Below are positions 9,428 to 17,585 of a stretch of 64,000 nt of DNA, piece after piece. Position 1 is the first letter of the stretch. Every line of letters begins with the position of its first letter. Origin of the DNA: Streptomyces sp. NBC_00490 (GTDB taxonomy: Bacteria; Actinomycetota; Actinomycetes; Streptomycetales; Streptomycetaceae); contig NZ_CP107869.1 in NCBI RefSeq assembly GCF_036013645.1, positions 10,416,001 through 10,480,000 of the forward strand, given 5' to 3'. Both the position numbers and the translations under genes were made by a program. Below the pieces are notes generated by a model, which was not told the DNA's origin, did not search any database, and worked only from the letters and a program-made list of their open reading frames with translations.

Positions 9428-9436
9428 GAAACTTTC
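9428..9436. promoter_or_regulatory. GAAACTTTC site upstream of the arabinofuranosidase-like pseudogene
   Basis: GAAACTTTC in the context GCGAAACTTTCTGTCGC lies about 50 bp before the GTG of the broken secreted-enzyme gene. It is the reverse complement of the element at 8103-8111. Confidence 0.5.
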
Positions 9437-9487
9437 TGTCGCTTCGGCAGACAGTCACCCGGCAGGTCACCCTTCCTGGAGGTGCCC

Positions 9488-9914
9488 GTGCGCCACCTGA
9501 TCCGCAAGTACTGCGCCCAGCTGATCGCCTTAGGCGTGGCGGTGCCGCTGCTCGCCTTGGGCATCCCTGCAGCCTCCGCCGCCACCACCGCCTCCGTGTC
9601 GATCGACGCGGGCCGGACCCTGGCGACGTTTCCGGAGACCGGCGTCGGCATGAACGTCGCGGTGTACGACGCAACATGAGCCACCCCGCGATCCCTGGGC
9701 TGTTGAGCGCTGCCGGCATGAAGGCGGTCCGCTACCCGGGGGGTTCCTACGCGGACATTTACCACTGGCAGACGCACACCACCGAGGGCGGCTACGTCGC
9801 GCCCAACACCGGCTTCGACACGTTCATGGGCACCGTGCGTGCCGCCGGGGCGCAACCGATCATCACCGCGAACTACGGCTCGGGCACCCCGGAGGAGGCG
9901 GCCTCCTCTCCTTC
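9488..9914 (+). pseudogene. Secreted alpha-L-arabinofuranosidase-like enzyme, frameshifted and 3'-truncated
   Basis: The GTG at 9488 has GGAGG upstream. It opens a signal peptide (ending near IPAASA) and the start of a mature enzyme, then stops at 9679. Losing one base near 9672 explains this: in another frame the protein continues from about 9676 with AAGMKAVRYPGGSYADIYHW and on to YGSGTPEEAA. That pattern resembles secreted actinobacterial arabinofuranosidases. At about 9914 homology ends and a transposase remnant begins, so most of the gene is missing. A TTA codon at 9530-9532 would have made translation dependent on the bldA tRNA in Streptomyces. Confidence 0.75.
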
Positions 9915-10367
9915 ACCCAGCCGGTGACGGCTTCCTCGTCGCGCTCGATCGCCCGGCGGGCCGAGACCTGATGGCTGAAGCCGTGCCGGTGCAGCATCTG
10001 CGCGATCGCCGACAGCGTCATGCTCATGTGGAACCGGCGCCCGATCAGCATCTTGATCCGCGCCAGCGTCCAGGTCTGATCCGGCCAGCCGTGCGCGACC
10101 GGCCCCCTGGCCAGCTCCTGCTCGAGCACGGCGAACTGTGCCTCACCCAGCTTTGGCCTGGACGCCGACCCCTTCAACTCCAGGGCCGGTGTTCCGCCGT
10201 ACTCCCACGCCTGGTGCCACCGCTGTACCGACCGCACGCTGACACGTAACTGCTTGGCGATGGCGGCATTGTCGTGTCCCAGGGCGAATAACTCGGCCGC
10301 CTGCATCCGGATGTGCTTGCGAAACGCCTGCCGTTCCGCGGTCAGCCCACCCCCTTGCGGACCTCAT
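9915..10367 (-). pseudogene. IS630-family transposase remnant
   Basis: The N-terminal part of an IS630-type transposase: a helix-turn-helix (AIAKQLRVSVRSVQRWHQAW) followed by the winged linker (TLARIKMLIGRRFHMSMTLS). The likely start, ATG at 10367, is out of frame with the rest; about two bases are missing just after it. The DDE catalytic half is absent because the sequence breaks off at about 9915, joined to the arabinofuranosidase remnant. Two defects make it inactive. Confidence 0.8.
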
Positions 10368-10488
10368 GTCACCGACCTACTGCGACAAGCACAACTCGTC
10401 GATCCCCACGACATCACGCCAGCAAGGTCAGTAGCCGATGAAGAACCTGCCTGTCGGTGTGGTCAACTCAGACAAGAGGGCTGCACGA

Positions 10489-11097
10489 TCAGTTCGCTGA
10501 TGACTGCTGCAGAGCGATTCTGATGCCTTCCTTGAAGGCATCCAGATCATCAAATTGGTATCCCCGTTCGCTCGCCATATCTGCGAGCTTCAACAGGTCG
10601 TGTTCCTTCCGCGCCCAGAGCCAGATGCCATGGTTAATGTGGTTCCTGGAGTCCTTGCCTGTGAACTTACCGATCAATCCTTGTCCATTGGGGGACCACC
10701 ACAGTTGGAACGAACCCCACTGGTACCGCTCTCCGGTGTGGTCGTACCACGTGCCGGTCAGGAACGTTTCGTCTTTGAGACTGGCGGTGATCCCGGCTGC
10801 TGAGCGCTCAGTGTCCGTGCCCGTCACTCGGCTCCGCAGCCGCTGGAGGTCAAAGGTCATGATCGTCGTAGTGGTCACTCGGGCCGTGGGGGACGACGTC
10901 GGGTCGGATTCAACACCCCAGTAGGTCGCCCACTTGCCGGCAATCTCTCTACTGGGTCGACGTATTCGCCCCACGAAGCGAGCTGCCGTGTCCTTGAGGA
11001 GATCTTCGAATAGCACAGCCAGGATGAGACCTACCACTGCGCCTGGTAGGGAGGTAAGTATCAAAGTAGTCAAAGGTGCTGCCTTCCGCTTCGTCAT
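10489..11097 (-). CDS. Uncharacterised single-pass membrane protein with a predicted beta-rich domain
   Basis: About 202 residues. A short basic N-terminus precedes one membrane helix (LPGAVVGLILAVLF, about residues 13-27). After it comes a cytoplasmic domain of alternating strands: GKWATYW, LTGTWYDHTG, WGSFQLWWS, GLIGKFTG, HGIWLWAR. This suggests a small beta-barrel followed by a short helical tail. GC and codon use look lower than neighbouring genes, consistent with transfer. The ATG at 11097 is preferred over an in-frame TTG at 11106; TATAGT upstream could be a -10 box. The layout (membrane helix plus beta-barrel) resembles Cap15-type anti-phage effectors, but no cyclase gene is adjacent, so I assign no function. 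Confidence 0.55.
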   Translation of the reverse strand: MTKRKAAPLTTLILTSLPGAVVGLILAVLFEDLLKDTAARFVGRIRRPSREIAGKWATYWGVESDPTSSPTARVTTTTIMTFDLQRLRSRVTGTDTERSAAGITASLKDETFLTGTWYDHTGERYQWGSFQLWWSPNGQGLIGKFTGKDSRNHINHGIWLWARKEHDLLKLADMASERGYQFDDLDAFKEGIRIALQQSSAN

Positions 11098-11282
11098 GTC
11101 CCGCAACGCGCGCAGGCAGCCGCACTATAGGGGCTGGCCGTGGGAAGGGGACGGAGATTTGGTATTTCCTTGAGGCCAGGCGGCGGTAGAGCAGGTTCGA
11201 AATGTGCGCGGGTGCTGACCGGCCAGCGGATGCGTTCGACGGCGCGGGTTCCTGCCGGACCAGGCTCTGCGGATGGTGCTTG

Positions 11283-12180
11283 GAGCTCGTAACCCGATCA
11301 TGGCCGGGTCTTCTTGAGGCGTCGCCAGCAGATGAGGCTGCAGGCCAATGAGACGAAGGCGTCGTGGAGTTCGAGGCGTCGTTCCCATCGCACGGCCAGG
11401 CGTTTGAACTGGTGGAGCAGGGCGAAGGTCTGCTCGACGACGTAGCGGAGTTTGCCCAGGCCCTTGATGTTCGGCGAGCCCTTGCGGGAGATCACCGGCA
11501 GGATCCGGCGACGTCGCAGCTCACGGCGCACGGCCTTCGAGTCGTATGCCTTGTCGCCCAGGACGGATTCGGGTCGCTGTCGCGGACGGCCCGGACGTCC
11601 GGCCACCGACGGGATGCCGTCGACCAGGTGCAGGGTCTGCGTGATGTCGTTGACGTTGGCCGCGGTCGTGATGACGTGGAGCGGGGTGCCCCTGCCGTCG
11701 CAGATCAGATGGTGCTTGCTGCCCGTCTTCCGCCGGTCGACCGGTGACGGGCCGGTCGCGGCACCCCCCTTTTCGCGCGCACGTGGGAGCCGTCCACGCA
11801 CGCGCGGGTCCAGTCGAGTTCGCCGGCCGCGTTCAGCTCAGCGAGCAGGATCCGGTGGAGTTGCTCGAAGACCCCGGCCTGCTGCCAGCGGTCCAGACGG
11901 CGCCAGCAGGTCTGACCGGAGCCGAACCCCAGCTCCAAGGGCAGGAGTTGCCAGGCGATGTCCTGGTGAAGGACGTACAGGATGCCCTGCAGGCACAGCC
12001 GGTCGTCCACCGGTCTCGGCCCCGGTGACCGCTCGGGCCAGGGTGGCAGCAACGGTTCGATCAGCGCCCACAAGCCGTCGTCCACGATCCACGGTCGAGT
12101 CGTCACACGACGCGAACGGTCGAATCATCACATCGGTCACGCCCGACCAGGACACCTCAACAAGATCCTGTTACGAGCTC
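11283..12180 (-). mobile_element. IS5-family element, IS427-like (about 898 bp)
   Basis: The terminal inverted repeats begin GAGCTCGTAAC at the left (11283) and, read inward, at the right (12180); 15 of the first 17 positions match (CC versus AG, then GATC). Inside are two overlapping transposase frames. I see no convincing target duplication, so the element may be old or rearranged at one flank. Confidence 0.75.
11298..12106 (-). CDS. IS5-family transposase made from two frames
   Basis: Frame one (12106 to 11705, from MTTRPWIVDDGLW) has the N-terminal DUF4096-like region and the first catalytic Asp in RACVDGSHVRAK. Frame two (to 11298) supplies the second Asp in VLGDKAYDSKA and the Glu in YVVEQTFALLHQFKR. 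The switch lies in the run AAAAGGGGGG (minus strand, near 11764-11773) and requires a -1 shift. That arrangement fits programmed frameshifting in IS427-group elements, so the transposase may be functional rather than mutated. Confidence 0.75.
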
Positions 12181-12504
12181 TTATGAGGCTATTCGATCGC
12201 GTCGGAGTAGCCACGAGGACTGGAGCTCAGCGTCACGCGCCGTCACCGGTGCCGCACAGTCCACTGCCTCAGAACCTGTCCGCCTCTGCCGACCCCCGAG
12301 CTCAGCGGCCTCTTACGCGTGGTCGGGAAGTAGCCATCCCTCTACCCCACGCGAGACAACGACGGGACAAGGGAAGGGCGGGGACGGGTGGGGGGTGTGC
12401 TTCGGGGGATCGGGGCGCCGTCCTCTGTGTGGCGCGTCGGCGAGGCCTCCGCGCTGGGCGCCGGACACAGCCCCTAGCTCGGGGCGGGCCGAACCTCATG
12501 AGGC
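12181..12504. other. Intergenic stretch without a recognisable gene
   Basis: This stretch separates the IS5 element from the LysM gene. I see no convincing coding frame, hairpin or repeat in it. Confidence 0.4.
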
Positions 12505-12939
12505 TCAGGGTGACTCAGTGCCTTTGGCGAGGCGGTGCAGAGTGTCCCATGCCTTGTGCGTGATCCGTGGATCGTCGTCGGGGGCGGGAGATTGCCCCAA
12601 TAGGTGCTCTCGGTTGAGGCGTGCGACCGCTTGGCAGGTTTGAGGGCCGTAGTGGTCGCTCTCGGTGATGCTCGGGTCGAGGCATCCGGTCTGCTTCAGG
12701 AGTCTCTGCAGCCGTCGGGTGTCCGGGTCAATGCGGCCCGGTGCCAGGCGTCGCGGGAACGGCGGAAGCATGAAGCGTCTGCCGTCGGACTGTAGGGGGA
12801 TGCTCAGGGTTTGCCCCTCGTGGATCGTGTACGGGGCCCGGAGGTTCTTGCCGTCGATGATGCCCGCCGGGCGCACGCCGAAGCGTTTGGCCACGTGCTG
12901 GAGGGTTTCGTCAGCCTTGACCAGGTACATCACGTGCAT
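12505..12939 (-). CDS. LysM and peptidoglycan-binding domain protein
   Basis: A 144-residue protein with an N-terminal LysM motif (about 4-50: YLVKADETLQHVAKRFGV through EGQTLSIP) and a second half resembling a PG_binding_1 fold (about 70-130: RRLQRLLKQTGC ... YGPQTCQAVARLN). Both modules bind cell-wall glycan. There is no signal peptide and no good ribosome site before the ATG at 12939. The frame stays open about 40 codons further upstream with protein-like composition but no start codon, so this may be the remaining part of a larger cell-wall or contractile-machine protein. Confidence 0.65.
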   Translation of the reverse strand: MHVMYLVKADETLQHVAKRFGVRPAGIIDGKNLRAPYTIHEGQTLSIPLQSDGRRFMLPPFPRRLAPGRIDPDTRRLQRLLKQTGCLDPSITESDHYGPQTCQAVARLNREHLLGQSPAPDDDPRITHKAWDTLHRLAKGTESP

Positions 12940-13170
12940 GTGCCGAGATGGCTGGTACTCGGAGCGCTTGCGAGGCCACCAGGGCTCCGGGGCTTTGGGC
13001 TGCGTGCGCAGGGTGCGTAACGCTCGCCGACCGCGGCTGGCTGCACAAGCGCCCTGACGGGCGGTTCACCGCGCGTCCATAGCTGGGCAGGGCCGGGGGG
13101 TCTGCAATCGTCATCCGACAAGACTCGCCCGATTCCCCACCGCCTTGACGCATTCCGATATAGGCATACG

Positions 13171-13521
13171 ATGGCTGCCATGGCACGAGCAGCGACGACG
13201 TCGGACGTCTTCAACGCGATCGCCGAGCCGCAGCGCCGGGACATCCTGGCGCTGCTGCGGGCGGGTGAGCGGCCGGTGACCGACCTGGCCCAGGAGCTGG
13301 GGATGAGCCAGCCGGGGGCGTCCAAGCACCTGCGGGTGCTCCGGGAGGTGGGACTGGTGCGGGTCCGCGTTGCGGGCAAGCAGCGCCTCTACGGCCTGGA
13401 CGCCCGCGGGCTGCGGCCGATCCACGAGTGGGTCGGCGGATTCGAGCGGTACTGGAACGAGAGTTTCGACCGGCTGGACACCTACCTGCAGGACCTCAAG
13501 CAGACACGACAGGAGGAATGA
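13171..13521 (+). CDS. ArsR-family transcriptional regulator
   Basis: A 116-residue winged-helix repressor. Its core is AEPQRRDILALLRAGERPV, the recognition helix is GMSQPGASKHLRVL, and a C-terminal dimerisation helix ends in LDTYLQDLK. It lacks the metal-binding cysteines of ArsR/SmtB sensors and belongs to the subgroup that precedes SRPBCC genes. It is the first gene of a three-gene operon: 3 nt separate its stop from the next start, with AGGAGG overlapping its 3' end. Confidence 0.9.
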   Translation: MAAMARAATTSDVFNAIAEPQRRDILALLRAGERPVTDLAQELGMSQPGASKHLRVLREVGLVRVRVAGKQRLYGLDARGLRPIHEWVGGFERYWNESFDRLDTYLQDLKQTRQEE

Positions 13522-13524
13522 CCG

Positions 13525-14031
13525 ATGGCAGGGGCAAGGCAAGAACCGCGGCCGGAGCCGGCGACGGCCGACCGGGAGATCGTGATCACCCGGGTCATCG
13601 ACGCCCCGCGGGAGCTGGTGTTCGAGGCGTTCACCGAGGTCCGGCACCTGTCGCGGTGGTGGGGTCCGGAGGGGTTCACCACCACCACGCGGTCCTTCGA
13701 GTTCCGCGAGGGCGGGGAGTGGGACTTCGTGCTGCACGGGCCGGACGGGACCGACTACTCCGAGTGGATCCGCTGGCTGCGGATCGCCCCGCCGGAGCGG
13801 ATCGCGCTGCTGCACGGTGAGTCCCGCGACGACCCGAACGCCTTCGAGTCGGTCCTGACCTTCGAGTCCGACGGCGCGGCGACCCGGATCGTGATGCGCA
13901 CGGTGTTCCCCACCAAGGAACTGCGCGACGAGGCGGTCGAGAAGTACCACGCGATCGAGGGCGGCCGGCAAACCCTGAGCAACCTGGCTGCGTACGTCAC
14001 CGAGACCGTTCGGAAGGGAGCGGAGGGCTGA
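13525..14031 (+). CDS. SRPBCC (AHSA1-like) domain protein
   Basis: A 168-residue protein with the START/Bet v 1-like fold: IVITRVIDAPRELVFEAFT at the N-terminus, then RHLSRWWGPEGF and a C-terminal long helix. These proteins form a hydrophobic cavity for small ligands; the specific ligand is unknown. It sits between the ArsR regulator and a DHFR-like gene. Its stop shares one base with the next start (TGATG), indicating coupled translation. Confidence 0.88.
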   Translation: MAGARQEPRPEPATADREIVITRVIDAPRELVFEAFTEVRHLSRWWGPEGFTTTTRSFEFREGGEWDFVLHGPDGTDYSEWIRWLRIAPPERIALLHGESRDDPNAFESVLTFESDGAATRIVMRTVFPTKELRDEAVEKYHAIEGGRQTLSNLAAYVTETVRKGAEG

Positions 14032-14651
14032 TGGCCGGGAAGGTGTTCTTCAGCGTGTCGATGTCGCTGGACGGGTTCATCGCGCCCGAGTCCCCCGAGG
14101 AATTGATGGGGCAGCTATGGATGGAGCTCCAGCAGTGGGCCTTCCCGCTGCGGTTCTTCCGGGAGAACCTGAAGCTGGGCGAGGGCGGCGAGGAGGGCCG
14201 CGATAACGACATCGCGCGGGAGACGTTCGAGCGCACCGGCGCAAGCGTCATGGGCAAGCGCATGTTCGACGCCGGCGAGCAGATGTGGCCGCAGGAGGCG
14301 CCGTTCCACACGCCGGTCTTCGTCGTGACGCACACCAAGCGTGACCCCTGGGAGCGGCCTGGCGGGACCACCTTCCACTTCGTCAACGACGGCATCGAGA
14401 CCGCGCTCGACCAGGCCCGCGAGGCCGCCGGCGACCGCGACGTCCGCATCGCAGGCGGCGGCGCGACGATCCTGGAGTACGTGAACGCCGGCCTGATCGA
14501 TGAGTTCTCGATCGCGCTGTCACCCGTGCTGTTCGGCTCCGGAATCCGCCTGTTCGAGGGCGTGGACGCGTCCAGGGTCGCGCTGGAGCCGGTCCGTTCG
14601 GAGCCGTCGTCGCGGGTGACGCACCTGACCTACGCCGTGCACCCACGGTAG
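14031..14651 (+). CDS. Dihydrofolate reductase-family (RibD C-terminal-like) oxidoreductase
   Basis: A 206-residue NADPH-type reductase fold: KVFFSVSMSLDGFIAPE at the N-terminus, GASVMGKRMFDAGEQMW in the middle and VRIAGGGATILEYVNAGLID near the nucleotide site. Members are usually annotated only as dihydrofolate reductase family and their substrates are mostly unknown. It is the third gene of the ArsR/SRPBCC operon and overlaps the preceding stop by one base. Confidence 0.88.
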   Translation: MAGKVFFSVSMSLDGFIAPESPEELMGQLWMELQQWAFPLRFFRENLKLGEGGEEGRDNDIARETFERTGASVMGKRMFDAGEQMWPQEAPFHTPVFVVTHTKRDPWERPGGTTFHFVNDGIETALDQAREAAGDRDVRIAGGGATILEYVNAGLIDEFSIALSPVLFGSGIRLFEGVDASRVALEPVRSEPSSRVTHLTYAVHPR

Positions 14652-15059
14652 CCGCGCCGCCTGCCGTCGATCAGCGCGTGATACGACTCGGCGTTGAAGG
14701 CGGCCCGGCAGGCGGCCGCGAAGTGGTGGCGGAGCCCGGCGAGGTCGGCCGTCCGCCAGGCCTGATGGAGATCGGCGGGGCTGCCTACATGCTGCGGGAT
14801 GTTCGGGGCCCTGCCGCACGAGGATGCGGACTGGCACTACTGCCTGCTCCGACCGACACCACGGCCGTAGTGGCCTTGTGCGCGATCTCGAACCCGAACC
14901 CGAGCCCCATGCGGACCCGGACCAGGCCCCTCGACCAGGTCACGCGATGGTCAGTCACTTCCGGCGCCGTTGGAGAAGCGCTCCCGGACCGCCTCCGGCC
15001 CTTGGCCCACCACCGGCCGATCCCACCCATCACCGATCCTCAGGATCTCCGGCTGTAGT
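14652..15059. other. Gene-free stretch with a possible minus-strand coding fragment
   Basis: On the minus strand from about 14820 an open frame of protein-like composition (HVGSPADLHQAWRTADLAGL, then RAAFNAESYHALIDG) runs into the end of the DHFR-like gene. It looks like the C-terminus of a lost gene, which I do not recognise. The remainder shows nothing coding. GTACTAGTACT near 15057 may mark the end of the adjacent IS701 remnant. Confidence 0.35.
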
Positions 15060-15082
15060 ACTAGTACTCCAGCAGCGGTTCG

Positions 15083-15960
15083 CTATCTGGCCTGGTCAGA
15101 GGCGTCGTCGGGAGTGTAGTTGGCTGATGTTGTATCAGGGGTGGTCTTGACGGACCGCCCCTCCAATGAGTGGATTCGTCGGCGATAGTGGCAGTGGCGG
15201 GCGACTGCTTGGCGTCTGCGCCGCCACCGCGACCAGCTCATGGTGTGGATGCGAAGCGGTGGTCGGGGCCGGGTTGGGTGAGTTGCCAGGAGCCGGCGGA
15301 CCTCCGCCACGGTGAGCGGAACCAGGGTGTCGGAACCGTTTCTGCATCCCCTTTTGTGGCCGCCTGGGCTGTCGTGCCGGCGAGGAAGGCGTGGGCGAGC
15401 ATGGACAGGGTGACGTGCCGCATCCAGCCGACGTAGCGGCGGACTTCGTACTGGTCCAGGCCGCATTCGTTCTTCGCGGCCTGGAAGCATTCCTCGATTG
15501 CCCACCGCCGCCCGGCGACCTGCACCAGTCGGTTGACGTCGGTGTCTGCCGGGGCATAGCCGAGGTAGTAGGCAATCTCGTCGGGTCTGCTGATGCTGCG
15601 GCGGGCCGGTGCCCAGCGTTGGTGTGTGGGTCTGTCGCCGTCGAAGTCCTCGATCGTGGGAAGCTGGAGGGCTGCCCAGTGGTAGACGCGCGGGCCCTTG
15701 GCGTCGTCGCCGCACGAGCGTTTCTCCCACGCCTCGTTGGGGGCTTGGGTGAAGAGGTGGTCGATGCGGCCGAAGCGCGGCACCTGCTGGGATTTCGGGA
15801 CGGCCAGGACGTAGCCGATGGCGGTCTCTTCCAGCATGCGGCGAAAACGCCACTCCTGGCCGTAGGCGGCATCCGCGGTCACCCAGGCGATCGGCAGCGG
15901 CGAGGCGAGTGCGCGCCACCGTCGCTTCCTGCCGCTGCTCGTGCTGCCGGAGGACTTCCC
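15083..15960 (-). pseudogene. IS701-family transposase, 5'-truncated and frameshifted
   Basis: The C-terminal two thirds of an IS701-type DDE transposase: WVTADAAYGQEWRFRRMLEE holds a catalytic Asp, and RRWAIEECFQAAKNECGLDQ holds the catalytic Glu. The N-terminus is missing; homology starts abruptly near 15920. Near 15327 the frame breaks: a lost base shifts the C-terminal tail (TLVPLTVAEVRRLLA) into another frame. Not functional. Confidence 0.82.
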
Positions 15961-16038
15961 CGTCAGCCCCATCACCCTGACCGGATCCGTGAACGCGGCC
16001 GAAGGAAAGGGCTGTTCACGAAGCCGGACAGGGATCCG

Positions 16039-16290
16039 GTGGAAATCGTCGACATCGAAGAACTGGAGATGGTCGAAGCCCTACAGGAAGCCTCCGGCCC
16101 CAGCCTCCTCGACATCCTGCGCAGCAAGCAGTCCGACAGCTTGCGCAACGCCGCCGTACGCGACCACATCCTGCATGTCATGCGAGTACAGCCCGACGCA
16201 CCAGCCCGGCACGCTGCGCTGCTGGACAGTGCCCTCAAGCCACTCGTCAACGCCCTGCCGCAGCCGCAGCAGAGCTCCTCCACCAGCTGA
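16039..16290 (+). CDS. Short hypothetical protein, possibly 5'-truncated
   Basis: An 83-codon frame from a GTG at 16039 (VEIVDIEELEMVEALQEASG) to a Gln/Ser-rich end. The same frame stays open and protein-like upstream (LFTKPDRDP) to the IS701 junction, so the start may have been removed. It is mostly helical by composition. I do not recognise it, and it could be a decaying remnant. Confidence 0.35.
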   Translation: MEIVDIEELEMVEALQEASGPSLLDILRSKQSDSLRNAAVRDHILHVMRVQPDAPARHAALLDSALKPLVNALPQPQQSSSTS

Positions 16291-16398
16291 TGGTCGGTGC
16301 CTCTGCGCGACCCATCGACCGATTCGCCGCATGCTTCTCAGACAGGGCATTCTGGTGCCGCTCACCCGCTCACGATCTCGATGAAGGACTGAGTTCTC

Positions 16399-17094
16399 AT
16401 GGCCGCTTCTACCGCAGCGTCCGGTGCTTCTGATGGGGTGTTGTCGCCGTTGGGGCAGCGGTTGCGTGTCTTGCTGAGTTCCGAGCGTGTTGCTGGTGAT
16501 CTGCGGCGCTACTTCGGCATCGGAGGGTCGCCCGGCGGTATGCCGTTCACCGGGAGCCGGTTCGAGCACCTAGCGGGTGGGGGAGACCGGCCGGAGGTCG
16601 CTGACCAGATCACGGCGGAGGACCTGGTAGCGGTGCAGACTTTGTCGATCACCGTTCCGGCGCCTGTTGCGCTGGACATTCTGGAGGGCCGCCTCGGCGT
16701 GCAGCTGTCCGGTCTGTTGCACGCCATTCCCAGGGACATCGACATGGTTGACGCCGACGCGGTCGTCGTGGCCGACGGCTCGCCAGCGGATCAGGCCTGG
16801 AACCTGCTCTGCGAACAATATGGGGTCAACTGGGTCATCGCCGGAAAGGTCCTGGCCCGCAAGCGTCCCCGACTGCTCCCGGTCTACGACCGAATCGTCC
16901 GTTGTGCCGTCGGCTGGCCGCCGTCCTTCTGGCTCGCTCTCCATGCCGCGCTGCATGAGGATGAGGCCGCGTTGCACCGCCAACTGCTGAAACTGAGGCA
17001 GGCCGCGGGGCTACCCGAGACGGTGAGTGCGCTGCGGGTGTGCGATGTGGCGGTATGGATGAACCACCGGGCCCTCAGCCATGCCTGCCCCTGA
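16399..17094 (+). CDS. DUF6308 family protein
   Basis: A 231-residue protein of a family common in Streptomyces and named only as DUF6308. Characteristic stretches are FTGSRFEHLAGGGDRPEVAD, QITAEDLVAVQTLSI, KVLARKRPRLLPVYDRIVR and ETVSALRVCDVAVWM. No catalytic motif is obvious; the Lys/Arg-rich centre would suit nucleic-acid contact, but that is speculation. It stands alone between mobile-element debris and the secreted toxin-like gene. Confidence 0.8.
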   Translation: MAASTAASGASDGVLSPLGQRLRVLLSSERVAGDLRRYFGIGGSPGGMPFTGSRFEHLAGGGDRPEVADQITAEDLVAVQTLSITVPAPVALDILEGRLGVQLSGLLHAIPRDIDMVDADAVVVADGSPADQAWNLLCEQYGVNWVIAGKVLARKRPRLLPVYDRIVRCAVGWPPSFWLALHAALHEDEAALHRQLLKLRQAAGLPETVSALRVCDVAVWMNHRALSHACP

Positions 17095-17585
17095 GGATGC
17101 CTACCGCCAACGTGACCAGAGGGGGCGTTCTGGCCTGTGAGGGTGACGGACTTTACCAACCGTGACGTGTGTGGGACGTTCGCGCGGAGCGGTCTACGGG
17201 TGGGGGGACTGCGGGCTGAGATGCCGCTACGAGCGGTTCCCGGCTCGCAGGGGACGGCGTGCGGATGGGTGGCCGGTTGATGGTGGGCGAGTTACGCGTG
17301 CAGGAGATCGTCCGCGGGGATGGCCGGGCGGGGCCCACGTAGATCAGCCAGCATCTTGGCGCGAACCTGCCATCGCGGCCAGCAGGCGTTCGGCGCACTG
17401 CGCCCGGTTCCATCGGTGTGATCCACGCAGATCTCGGCAGGTGTGCCACGGCGCCGACCCTGTACCGCCGGGAAGCATCCCGAGATTGATTGCCCTGACG
17501 AAAGGGCGTGCCAATCAACGTTCCGGTTGCGAATGTCGGCTCGACAGGCCGGATCCCGGCACACTGAGCAACTGGAGAACAGCGC
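17095..17585. other. Intergenic stretch, probably decayed coding sequence
   Basis: No intact gene. A minus-strand frame near 17290-17400 (WQVRAKMLADLRGPRP) looks protein-like but is short and unrecognised. The end of the interval carries the promoter and GGAG ribosome site of the toxin-like gene. Confidence 0.3.

Noticed and set aside
11283..12180. Target-site duplication of the first IS5 element
   Set aside because: Flanking bases (TG at the left, TT at the right) do not match, unlike the second IS5 element.
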